The translations under genes and the position numbers were made by a program. A DNA stretch of 64,000 nt, from NCBI RefSeq assembly GCF_022538115.1, contig NZ_JAKZAL010000002.1, forward strand, positions 410,683 through 474,682, read 5' to 3'. Below are positions 28,057 through 36,176 of this stretch, piece after piece. The notes beneath the pieces were generated by a model, which was not told the DNA's origin, made no database searches, and worked only from the letters and a program-made list of their open reading frames with translations. This stretch comes from Cognataquiflexum rubidum. Lineage in GTDB: Bacteria; Bacteroidota; Bacteroidia; Cytophagales; Cyclobacteriaceae. Each line of letters begins with the position of its first letter. The first letter of the stretch is position 1.

Positions 28057-29468
28057 ATTTCAAAGCCCATTTAGACCAGTTAGAAATATTCAGCCGTGTT
28101 GGACGTATAGCCGATGAACTTGGCTTGGAAACCTACGTGGTCGGTGGGTATGTTCGTGACCTGATATTGAAAAGACCTAGCAAGGACATTGATTTTGTCT
28201 GCGTCGGCAGTGGTATTACTTTGGCAAAAGCTGTTGCAGACAGCTTTGAGGAGCATGTTCCGCTTTCTGTTTTCAAGAATTTTGGCACAGCAAATATCCG
28301 TTTGGAAGATTGGGAAGTTGAATTTGTGGGAGCGAGGAGAGAATCTTACCGGCACGATTCCCGAAAACCTATTGTGGAGGATGGAACCCTTCAGGAAGAT
28401 CAGGAGCGCAGGGACTTTACCATCAATGCTATGGCTATATCTGTCAATTCCCATAATTATGGAGAACTGATTGATCCATTTGATGGAATGGGGGATATCA
28501 AAAGAAAAACAATCAAAACGCCAACCGATCCGATCATCACTTTCTCTGATGACCCACTCAGGATGATGCGGGCGATTCGATTTGCCACCCAACTGAAATT
28601 TGACATCGAACCGGATACTTTTCTTGGGATAGTCCACGATGCGCACAGGATTCAGATTGTTTCCGCCGAGCGGATCATTGATGAACTCAATAAAATCATT
28701 TTGACAGAAAAGCCTTCTTACGGTTTCAAGTTGCTGTTTGTGAGCAAACTACTTCAGGAAATTTTCCCAGAAATGGTGGAGCTACAAGGCGTAGACTCAG
28801 TAGGCGATAAATCCCACAAGGACAACTTTTACCATACCCTGCAGGTCTTGGATAATGTGTCCCAAATGTCGGAAGACCTTTGGCTGAGATGGGCAGCCAT
28901 CATGCACGACATTGCGAAGCCTGCCACCAAGCGGTTCAATGAAAAAGTCGGATGGACTTTCCATGGCCATGAAGACAAAGGTTCAAGGATGGTTCCTGGA
29001 ATTTTCCGCAGGATGAAACTTCCGATGGATGACCGCATGAAGTATGTCCAAAAGCTTGTGAGGTTACATCTCAGGCCTATTTCCTTGGTTTCTGAGAAAG
29101 TCACTGACTCTGCGGTAAGGAGATTGCTTTTCGATGCGGGTAATGATATTGAAGACTTGATGAAACTCTGCCGCGCAGACATCACTTCCAAAAACAACAG
29201 CAAAGTGCAGCGGTTTTTGGCCAATTTTGATAAGGTGGAGGAAAAGATGAAGGAAGTGGAGGAAAATGACCAAGTCCGGAATTTTCAACCGCCTGTATCA
29301 GGAGAAGAAATCATGGCTTTATTTGACCTGCGGCCTTCAAAAGTAGTGGGTGAATTGAAAGAGGAAATCAAGGAGGCGATTTTGGAGGGACAAATTCAAA
29401 ACAATAAAGCTGAAGCTATGGACTTATTATATAAATTAGCCGCCACTAAAGGATTAACAACGATTTAA
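28053..29468 (+). CDS. cca: CCA-adding enzyme / tRNA nucleotidyltransferase with HD domain
   Basis: A 471-residue class II nucleotidyltransferase that builds or repairs the 3' CCA of tRNA. The N-terminal polymerase-beta-like head has YVVGGYVRDLIL, the metal-binding Asp pair in KDIDFV and the RRDFTINAMA block; the neck follows (DDPLRMMRAIRFA), then an HD phosphohydrolase domain (about 270-360) with HDIAKP and HGHEDKG. The CCA or poly(A) choice cannot be decided by eye, but a single such gene in this setting is usually CCA-adding. It is coupled to the YrdC-like gene by a 4-base overlap. Confidence 0.92.
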   Translation: MNFKAHLDQLEIFSRVGRIADELGLETYVVGGYVRDLILKRPSKDIDFVCVGSGITLAKAVADSFEEHVPLSVFKNFGTANIRLEDWEVEFVGARRESYRHDSRKPIVEDGTLQEDQERRDFTINAMAISVNSHNYGELIDPFDGMGDIKRKTIKTPTDPIITFSDDPLRMMRAIRFATQLKFDIEPDTFLGIVHDAHRIQIVSAERIIDELNKIILTEKPSYGFKLLFVSKLLQEIFPEMVELQGVDSVGDKSHKDNFYHTLQVLDNVSQMSEDLWLRWAAIMHDIAKPATKRFNEKVGWTFHGHEDKGSRMVPGIFRRMKLPMDDRMKYVQKLVRLHLRPISLVSEKVTDSAVRRLLFDAGNDIEDLMKLCRADITSKNNSKVQRFLANFDKVEEKMKEVEENDQVRNFQPPVSGEEIMALFDLRPSKVVGELKEEIKEAILEGQIQNNKAEAMDLLYKLAATKGLTTI

Positions 29469-29479
29469 CAATAGAAAGA

Positions 29480-30184
29480 ATGAATAAAATAATGATGACG
29501 GTGGCCTTCATGCTCGTAATGGTCACTTCGGTCTTAGCCCAAGACAAACCTGTAGAAACAGAAACAAACCAAAAACGAAACGAAATTGACAAGAAGATTT
29601 ACCAATTGGCATTGCGGTACAATGACTTGGCCGTCGCCAGAACGAAGCTTTTTGAATTGATAGAAAGAAATCCGACCAACATCACTTATCCGGAAACTTT
29701 GACTTCGCTTTATTTTGAAGCTGGACAATACACATCGGCAGCGGTATCTGCTTTGGACATCCTGGAAATGAACGACAAAAGCCTAATCGCTCTTGAAGTT
29801 GCCGCCAATTCATTGGAGCAGTTGGGAGCTTTGGACAAAGCACTTCCAAATTTTGAAAGGCATTACCTGCTGACCAATAACCTCTTCAGTCTGTACAAAA
29901 CCGCTTACATGCAATATTCACTAAACAGACAGGAAGAAGCATTGAATTCCATCAATATGCTGGTGAAGGCGCCAAAAGCTTCTGAAGAAAAGGTCGGATT
30001 TCCAAAAGCCGACAACACCACTCAGGAAGTAACCCTCAAAGCCGCCGCGCTCAACCTGAAAGGAATGGTCTACATGTACCAAAAAAATAAGGCTGAAGCT
30101 ATTGCAGCTTTAAATCAGGCATTGGAAATGCAATCAGATTTTGAGTTAGCCATTGAGAACCTTAAAGAGGCGAATAAATTATAA
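29480..30184 (+). CDS. Exported tetratricopeptide-repeat protein
   Basis: A 234-residue protein with a Sec signal ending about residue 20 (SVLAQ) and helical repeats to the end. A clear TPR-type helix pair is AALNLKGMVYMYQKNKAEAIAALNQALEM at about 186-214; earlier repeats are weaker. It lies 11 bases after cca on the same strand and ends before a strong terminator, so it is the last gene of the YrdC-cca unit. A periplasmic scaffold role is inferred. Confidence 0.75.
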   Translation: MNKIMMTVAFMLVMVTSVLAQDKPVETETNQKRNEIDKKIYQLALRYNDLAVARTKLFELIERNPTNITYPETLTSLYFEAGQYTSAAVSALDILEMNDKSLIALEVAANSLEQLGALDKALPNFERHYLLTNNLFSLYKTAYMQYSLNRQEEALNSINMLVKAPKASEEKVGFPKADNTTQEVTLKAAALNLKGMVYMYQKNKAEAIAALNQALEMQSDFELAIENLKEANKL

Positions 30185-30210
30185 GAGCGCTTTATAGAAA
30201 TCATTAAAAA

Positions 30211-30248
30211 AACACCAAAGCCAAATAGAGATATTTGGCTTTGGTGTT
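30211..30248. terminator. Bidirectional terminator between TPR and LytTR genes
   Basis: A perfect 17-bp stem (30211-30227 with 30232-30248) with a GAGA loop lies between two convergent genes and is flanked by A and T runs on both sides. Confidence 0.9.
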
Positions 30249-30270
30249 TTTAGTATTTTCTTGATTTGAC

Positions 30271-30744
30271 CTATATTTTATCGATAGAAATGAACAGGGT
30301 TTTGATTATTTCCTCTTTATTCTTTGTTATCCGGATCTTGGTTCCGCCTTCCATTTCCACCTGACCTCCATCGCTTTTTAGGATTTTTTTTATGAAAAAG
30401 GGATTGATCAAGTGTGAATGATGGATTCTTAGAAAACCGTTTTTGAATAGCACAGATTCAAGATATTTCAGCTGTCGGGAGACTATGATTGGGAAGTCAT
30501 TTTCTGCAAAGATGATTTTGGAGTAGTTTCCGTCTGCTTCGCATCTGATAATCTTGGAAACAAAAAAAATCTCATGGCCTTCTACCGTAGGGATGGCAAT
30601 TCTATCTTGATAGTATTCACCCGCTTTGGATATTGTGTCTTTCTTGATCGGCTCCTTGGTTTTGAAGGTGTTTAGTTTGACGACCTTGTTTTTGAACATG
30701 AGTTTTTTTTCATTTTCCAATGCAAATTGTAAATCATTTCTCAT
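30271..30744 (-). CDS. LytTR-domain DNA-binding protein
   Basis: A 157-residue cytoplasmic regulator. The C-terminal half (about 52-150) is a LytTR domain: EIFFVSKIIRCEADGNYSKI, then SRQLKYLE and FLRIHHSHLINPFFI, all typical of the fold that binds direct repeats. No receiver domain or membrane segment precedes it; the N-terminal 50 residues are lysine-rich and probably flexible. It is convergent with the TPR gene and divergent from the phytase gene 341 bases away, which it might control; that is speculation. Confidence 0.85.
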   Translation of the reverse strand: MRNDLQFALENEKKLMFKNKVVKLNTFKTKEPIKKDTISKAGEYYQDRIAIPTVEGHEIFFVSKIIRCEADGNYSKIIFAENDFPIIVSRQLKYLESVLFKNGFLRIHHSHLINPFFIKKILKSDGGQVEMEGGTKIRITKNKEEIIKTLFISIDKI

Positions 30745-31085
30745 GGCTTGGGATGTTTAAAAAAGATGGAACTTTATTCAGTATAAAACTCAAAAAAATA
30801 ATTTTCGAAACCCATACCCCAAAGGGAGTATTTTTTAGCACTTCAATGCGTTGTTTAATGTCCTAGTGTGAATGAATTGTTATCTGCTGTTTACTATTAT
30901 TTTTCGCTTAATTTTCTCTTAACATGATATAAAATATTATAAATCAGTAATTTATATAAGCATATTTGATTCTTTAATATTCTGGAATTAACATTTTGTT
31001 CTTCAAATGTTACTTTTTTGATAACACAATTTAATGGGTAAGTCTTTGATCGCTCCTTAGTTTTGGCATCAAAAAACACATCAAT
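30745..31085. other. Divergent spacer between LytTR and phytase genes
   Basis: This 341-base AT-rich gap holds no protein-like frame that I trust; a minus-strand open frame covering part of it (30897-31376) runs antisense into the phytase gene. Imperfect -7-like boxes occur (for example CATATTTG near 30960), none convincing. Confidence 0.4.
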
Positions 31086-32174
31086 ATGATTAGAAAATTT
31101 ACTGCTTTTTCTCTCTTGATTTCGCTCTTGATTTCTTCCTGCCAGCGATCTCCTGAAAACACACAAATAGAGGCAGCCCAGAGCATTGAACCTATAAAAC
31201 CAATCTATGTGACAGATTCGGTTATTTATGATACCGATGACCCGGCTATTTGGGTGAATCCTACAGACCCTTCCAAAAGCCTCATAATAGGAACAGACAA
31301 AGATGCTGATGGTGCCCTTTATGTTTTCGATCTCTCGGGTAAAAAAATAGATTCCCTGATTGTCAGAGGTCTTCAACGTCCCAATAATGTAGATGTCGCT
31401 TACGGATTGAAAATGGGGGATAGCTTTGTAGATTTTGCGGTGACCGGTGAAAGGATGACTTCAAAATTGAGATTTTATTCTTTGCCCGATATGAAAGAAA
31501 TCCAAGTCGGGGGAGTCGAAGTATATCAGGGAGAGACGGCTGAAATGTACCGGGACTTAATGGGAGTGGCCGTTTATCATGATAAGTCAAATGGAAAACA
31601 TTATGTCATCGCAGGGAGAAAAACAGGACCAACTGATGGTACTTATTTATGGCAATATGAAATCAAAGGATCGGAGACAGGAATTACACTGGAGCTGGTT
31701 CGGAAATTTGGTAACTACAGCGGCAAAAAAGAAATCGAAGCCATTGCAGTGGACAATGAATTAGGCTTCATCTATTATTCGGATGAAGGAGTCGGTGTCA
31801 GGAAATATTATGCTGACCCCGCAAAAGGAAATGAGGAATTGGCACTTTTTGCCACAGAGGGTTTTAACCAAGACCACGAGGGAATATCTATCTACAAATT
31901 GGATGATACCACAGGTTACATCCTGGTATCAGATCAGGAGGTCAACCAATTCCATGTTTTCCCAAGAGAGGGCGCCCCAGCCAATCCTCACCAACATAAC
32001 CTGATCACCATCATCAAAACTTCCACCGTATCAAGCGATGGCTCCGAGGTCACCAGTCTTCCACTGAACAGCACTTTCACAAAAGGACTCTTTGTCGCCA
32101 TGTCGGACGACAAAACATTCCAGTTATATAAATGGGAAGACCTTGCCGGTGATCTTTTAAAATCCAGAAAATAA
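31086..32174 (+). CDS. Beta-propeller phytase lipoprotein
   Basis: A 362-residue phytase that releases phosphate from inositol hexakisphosphate with calcium. The lipoprotein signal ends in ISSC (Cys19), so it is membrane-anchored outside the cytoplasm, possibly on the surface. Family marks are DTDDPAIWVNP near the start of the mature domain, GTDKDADGALYVFDLSGK, RPNNVDVAYG, the EIEAIAVD and YYSDEGVGVRKY blocks and FNQDHEGISIY. It is followed after 19 bases by a TonB-dependent receptor, so the pair is probably one operon for phosphate or inositol scavenging. Confidence 0.92.
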   Translation: MIRKFTAFSLLISLLISSCQRSPENTQIEAAQSIEPIKPIYVTDSVIYDTDDPAIWVNPTDPSKSLIIGTDKDADGALYVFDLSGKKIDSLIVRGLQRPNNVDVAYGLKMGDSFVDFAVTGERMTSKLRFYSLPDMKEIQVGGVEVYQGETAEMYRDLMGVAVYHDKSNGKHYVIAGRKTGPTDGTYLWQYEIKGSETGITLELVRKFGNYSGKKEIEAIAVDNELGFIYYSDEGVGVRKYYADPAKGNEELALFATEGFNQDHEGISIYKLDDTTGYILVSDQEVNQFHVFPREGAPANPHQHNLITIIKTSTVSSDGSEVTSLPLNSTFTKGLFVAMSDDKTFQLYKWEDLAGDLLKSRK

Positions 32175-32193
32175 AAAAACAAACTAAGATTAT

Positions 32194-34992
32194 ATGAAAA
32201 CAAAGTTACATTTAATAATGGCGTTGGGTTTTCTCCTGTTTTCAGGAGAATTATTGGCCCAATCCACATTTAGGGGAAAGGTAATCGACGACCAAAACCT
32301 CTCTCTTCCTGGAGCAAATGTCATTCTGGAAGGGACAAATAAAGGCACAGTGACCAATCAGCTTGGTGACTTTGTGATTCAGGGAATCCCTGCGGGAAAT
32401 TATACGGTCATTGTATCCTATTTAGGTTATACTTCTCTCACCAAAGAAATCACCCTTCAGGATGGACAAACTTTGGATATGAGATTCCAAATGATGCCCG
32501 GAATGTTAGAAGGTGGTGAAGTGATTGTATTTGGTGACAGGCTCAAAGGCCAAGCTAGGGCGTTAAACCAACAAAAAACCAATTCCAATATCACCAACAT
32601 TGTGGCTGCGGATCAGATTGGGCGATTTCCTGATGCCAATATCGGTGATGCGATCAAAAGGATTCCGGGTATCACCATGCAAAATGACCAAGGTGAAGCA
32701 AGGAACATCATCATCCGTGGGATGGCACCGGAGTTGAATTCCGTTATGATCAATGGAGAAAGAGTTCCTTCTGCAGAAGGTGATAACAGAAGAGTTCAGA
32801 TGGATTTGATTCCTTCTGATATGATCCAGACGATCGAGGTCAATAAAAGTGTACTTCCAGATATGGATGCGGATGCCATCGGTGGCGCGGTTAATCTTGT
32901 GACGAGAAAAGCTCCTAACGGACTCAGGGTTTCAGGTACAGCGGCATCAGGTGTCAATCTCTTGACAAACAAACCCATCTGGACTGGTGGGCTGATTTTA
33001 GGTGATAGGATTGCCAATGACAAATTGGGAGTGATTTTTTCCGGTTCCTACAATAACCACAACTTCGGATCAGACAATTATGAAGCACAATGGGCAGAGA
33101 CAGACGATCCTAACAATCCTGTAGTTGTAAATAATTTTGATATAAGAAAATATAATGTCCAAAGGGTAAGAAGGTCTGCCACCCTTGCTTTGGACTATGA
33201 TTTCAATAAAAACCACTCCATTGTATTTAATGCCATGTACAATTGGAGGGATGATTGGGAGAGCAGGTATAGATTTAGAGTAGACCGTACAGATTTGCCT
33301 TTTGAGTCGGGTAATTTTACCACATTGGCACCCAATCTTTTTCAGATGCGTGGAAGAACAGCCATTCAAACCAAGGGTGGAATTGATAATGATAGGGTTA
33401 GGAATACACGTCTGGAAGACCAAAGGGTAATCAACACCACGCTTTCGGGTAGCCATATTTTCAACAAGCTGAAAATGACCTGGAACGGAACGTATGCCAA
33501 AGCTTCAGAAGACAGACCAAACGAGCGGTACATCACACATAGGGGCAATGCAGACGTGATTTTGGATATCAGAGATCCATTCAAGGTTTTGACTACCCTA
33601 GTCAACCAAGATGCTGCTTTGGGATTGGGACTCAATGAAATCTATGAATCCAATAACAATACATTTGAAGAGGACCTCAATGGTAGAGTAGATTTTACAA
33701 TGCCTTATGCTGCCAATAAAGGGATTTTTAAATTTGGCGGAAGGGTAAGGTCAAAATATAAGGAAAGAACAGACTCTTATGACGTTTATGATCCGATTGT
33801 TGATTTAGGTGCAGGAGGTAATAATTTTGGTTCTTTGCCTAATAGTTTTCAAAATGACAGGGTGTTTCTCAACGGACCTCAGTATGTACCGGGAAGGTTC
33901 GTGGACAAAGAGTTTTTGGGGGGATTAGATCTCAAAAATGAATCTTTGTTCGATTTTGAAGATGCTTTTGCTGAATATATTACCGGCAACTACCAAGCTT
34001 CGGAGATAATCACCGCAGGTTATGTGATGACTGATTACCAGTTCAATTCTAAGTTTTCAGGTATTTTCGGATTGAGGCTCGAAAACACAAGTTTAGAATA
34101 CAGGGGCTTTGAGTTGGATGAGGACGAGGAGACGTTCACCCAGTCAGCAACTGTTACCCAAAATTATTCCAACTTTATGCCGGGAGCTCACTTCAAATAC
34201 GATATCAGTGATAATCGAATCTTGAGGTTGGCATGGGCCAACACCATTGCAAGACCAAATTACTTCGACCTAGTTCCTTTTGCCATATTTAGCCCTGAAA
34301 ACCAATCCCTACAAAGGGGAAATCCTAACTTGGTACCAACTACATCAATGAATTTTGATTTGATGTTTGAAAATTACTACGAATCTGTCGGAGTATTCAC
34401 AGCAGGTGGTTTTTACAAGGATGTAGATAATTTTATTTACCAAAACACCCAATTGAATATCACGGATCCACAGTTTGGGGACCTAATCGAATCCTCTCGT
34501 CCTGAAAATGGCGGAACTGCCGATGTCTTTGGTTTTGAAACCTCCATCCAAAGACAGTTTGACTTTCTGCCGGGAATATGGAAAGGTCTTGGGATTTTTG
34601 CCAATTACACTTTCACTGATTCAAGAACTTCGGGGATAGAAGGAAGAGAAGAGGATGCTCTAAAATTGCCGGGAACTGCAAGAAATATGTTCAACGTTTC
34701 CTTGTCATTTGAAACCGAAAAATTGGTTCTAAGGGTATCAGTAAACCATGCGAGCGGTTACATTGATGAGATTGGCGGGTCCAATTTTGAAGATCTATTC
34801 TATGACCGTCAGACGTTCCTTGATGTAAATGCATCTTATGCCATCACCCAAAACTGGAGGGTTTTTGCTGAGGCAAACAACCTGACCAATCAGCCTTTGA
34901 GATACTATCAGGGAATCAGGCAAAGAACTGCACAAGAAGAATTTTACAGTGCACGTATCAATTTCGGAGTAAAATTTGACTTATTTAATTAA
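32194..34992 (+). CDS. TonB-dependent outer-membrane receptor
   Basis: A 932-residue receptor. A Sec signal (about 1-22) is followed by a carboxypeptidase-regulatory-like domain (about 24-108, FRGKVIDDQNLSLPGANV), a plug (about 125-240, with IGDAIKRIPGITMQ and PDMDADAIGGAVNLVTRK) and a 22-strand barrel ending in GVKFDLFN with the final aromatic residue. The plug wording resembles the TonB-Xanth-Caul subgroup. No SusD partner is adjacent. With the upstream phytase it likely imports a phytate breakdown product or metal-phosphate complex; the substrate is inferred from context only. Confidence 0.92.
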   Translation: MKTKLHLIMALGFLLFSGELLAQSTFRGKVIDDQNLSLPGANVILEGTNKGTVTNQLGDFVIQGIPAGNYTVIVSYLGYTSLTKEITLQDGQTLDMRFQMMPGMLEGGEVIVFGDRLKGQARALNQQKTNSNITNIVAADQIGRFPDANIGDAIKRIPGITMQNDQGEARNIIIRGMAPELNSVMINGERVPSAEGDNRRVQMDLIPSDMIQTIEVNKSVLPDMDADAIGGAVNLVTRKAPNGLRVSGTAASGVNLLTNKPIWTGGLILGDRIANDKLGVIFSGSYNNHNFGSDNYEAQWAETDDPNNPVVVNNFDIRKYNVQRVRRSATLALDYDFNKNHSIVFNAMYNWRDDWESRYRFRVDRTDLPFESGNFTTLAPNLFQMRGRTAIQTKGGIDNDRVRNTRLEDQRVINTTLSGSHIFNKLKMTWNGTYAKASEDRPNERYITHRGNADVILDIRDPFKVLTTLVNQDAALGLGLNEIYESNNNTFEEDLNGRVDFTMPYAANKGIFKFGGRVRSKYKERTDSYDVYDPIVDLGAGGNNFGSLPNSFQNDRVFLNGPQYVPGRFVDKEFLGGLDLKNESLFDFEDAFAEYITGNYQASEIITAGYVMTDYQFNSKFSGIFGLRLENTSLEYRGFELDEDEETFTQSATVTQNYSNFMPGAHFKYDISDNRILRLAWANTIARPNYFDLVPFAIFSPENQSLQRGNPNLVPTTSMNFDLMFENYYESVGVFTAGGFYKDVDNFIYQNTQLNITDPQFGDLIESSRPENGGTADVFGFETSIQRQFDFLPGIWKGLGIFANYTFTDSRTSGIEGREEDALKLPGTARNMFNVSLSFETEKLVLRVSVNHASGYIDEIGGSNFEDLFYDRQTFLDVNASYAITQNWRVFAEANNLTNQPLRYYQGIRQRTAQEEFYSARINFGVKFDLFN

Positions 34993-35010
34993 GCTTAAAT
35001 CCCATTGAAA

Positions 35011-35044
35011 ACAGAAAAACCTCCGATTTCGGAGGTTTTTCTGT
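35011..35044 (+). terminator. Terminator of the phytase-receptor operon
   Basis: A perfect 16-bp stem (35011-35026 with 35029-35044) around a GC-rich core ends in a run of T, about 20 bases past the receptor stop codon. Confidence 0.9.
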
Positions 35045-35085
35045 TTTATTTCTTTTGAATTTAAAATAAGCTAAAGACTTTCTCA

Positions 35086-35148
35086 ATTAACCAAATAACC
35101 AATTAACCATTAACCAAATAACCATTAACCAAATAACCATTAACCAAT
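35086..35148 (+). repeat. 15-base tandem repeat, about four units
   Basis: Units of ATTAACCAAATAACC occur about four times, with one shortened unit, directly after the receptor terminator and touching the stop codon of the acetyltransferase. The same ATTAACCA words in opposite orientation occur at 52705-52740. Confidence 0.75.
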
Positions 35149-35149
35149 C

Positions 35150-35599
35150 CTAAGGCTCCAAAAAGAACCTCATTTTTTGCTTGCCAGTACTTCCCAGACC
35201 AACGTAGAATTTGATGGCGCGGACGTTGAATTCAGGAGTTTGCCATTGGATATTGACACATTTGTTTTCTTTCGCCACTTCCCGAATCCTGCGCATGATT
35301 TCAGCACCGATTCCGGTACTTCGGCATTTTTCATTCAGAAAAAGACAATCCATGTACAAGAATGGAGCGGCATCCCAAGTAGAAAAATCAATGGTGAAGG
35401 TGGTAAATCCCTCGGCTTTCCCATCGATTTCCACAATCCAACAGTTCAGTTTTTTGTTGGTCCCCAGGATGGCATCTCTGAGACCGTCGATTTTTCCTTC
35501 CGGCGAATACTCTGATTTTTCATGTGTGGCATGAGCGCCACATAATTTCACCAAGGCGTGTAAATCTTTTTCTTCGCAAGGTCTGATAGAATAGTCCAT
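35150..35599 (-). CDS. GNAT family N-acetyltransferase
   Basis: A 149-residue acetyl-CoA-dependent acetyltransferase. It starts MDYSIRPCEEKDLHALVKL; the acetyl-CoA pyrophosphate loop is NEKCRSTGIGAEIM (about 102-115) and the C-terminal part has FNVRAIKFYVGLGS. The substrate is not predictable. The start at 35599 is chosen; the longer frame to 35752 would overlap the neighbouring gene and add an unrelated leader. It is a single-gene unit. Confidence 0.85.
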   Translation of the reverse strand: MDYSIRPCEEKDLHALVKLCGAHATHEKSEYSPEGKIDGLRDAILGTNKKLNCWIVEIDGKAEGFTTFTIDFSTWDAAPFLYMDCLFLNEKCRSTGIGAEIMRRIREVAKENKCVNIQWQTPEFNVRAIKFYVGLGSTGKQKMRFFLEP

Positions 35600-35687
35600 G
35601 GATTTTAAGGGATTAGAATGAAAGAATTTTTGATGCGTTAAAATGGGTAAAAAAATTGATATCTCTAAAAAAGGAATGATAAAATCC

Positions 35688-35918
35688 TTATTTGTACTGA
35701 TAGTTGGGATAAATGAAAAAGTAAAAGAACATTCCTGAAAACACCGATGCAATAATAAAGCTGATGCCTAAAATTTTAGCATAGTTGACGACTTGATGTG
35801 TTTTTCCGTTTTTTTCTTTTACAGTTTTGAACCCACCCGGTATGTAGCCTTGGACTACTCCGAGCGTAGTCATAAAATAGGTAACCAATAAAAAAAGTAT
35901 GCTGAAAAATATCTCCAT
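35688..35918 (-). CDS. Small two-helix membrane protein of unknown function
   Basis: A 76-residue protein starting MEIFFSILFLLVTYF, with transmembrane helices at about 2-20 and 48-70 separated by a basic loop (FKTVKEKNGKTHQVV). Both charge pattern and codon use look genuine. No family is recognised. An in-frame start 18 bases earlier is possible. It is divergent from tamB. Confidence 0.55.
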   Translation of the reverse strand: MEIFFSILFLLVTYFMTTLGVVQGYIPGGFKTVKEKNGKTHQVVNYAKILGISFIIASVFSGMFFYFFIYPNYQYK

Positions 35919-36056
35919 TTCGAGTTTGAATATCATTCAATTTAAGTAATTCAAAACCGAAAACACCCATAAATTCAAAAGTTAACATTCTCTTAATATG
36001 TAACTGGCATTAAGTTGGCAGAATGTATTTAGCAATTAAGACAATTGACAGAAAAA

Positions 36057-36088
36057 TTCGTGTAAAAATTGTTTAACACGTATATTTG
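36057..36088 (+). promoter_or_regulatory. Candidate promoter of tamB-tamL
   Basis: TATATTTG (36081-36088) matches the -7 box exactly and TTCG (36057-36060), 20 bases upstream, is one base off the -33 TTTG. Transcription would begin near 36094, leaving only codons ATT 36099, ATC 36120 and TTG 36177 as plausible in-frame starts for TamB. Confidence 0.5.
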
Positions 36089-36176
36089 AAAATAGCCAAT
36101 TCATTTAAATTTAAAGTTCATCAAAAAGGTTGTCAGGATATTTTTAAAGACTTTAGGCATCACATTAGCGGTTTTA

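Noticed and set aside
30897..31376. Minus-strand open frame of 159 codons upstream of and into the phytase gene
   Set aside because: Half of it is antisense to the phytase, and its translation lacks any protein-like pattern or family marks.
35086..35148. Possible CRISPR array
   Set aside because: The units are contiguous 15-base tandem copies without unique spacers, and no cas genes are present.
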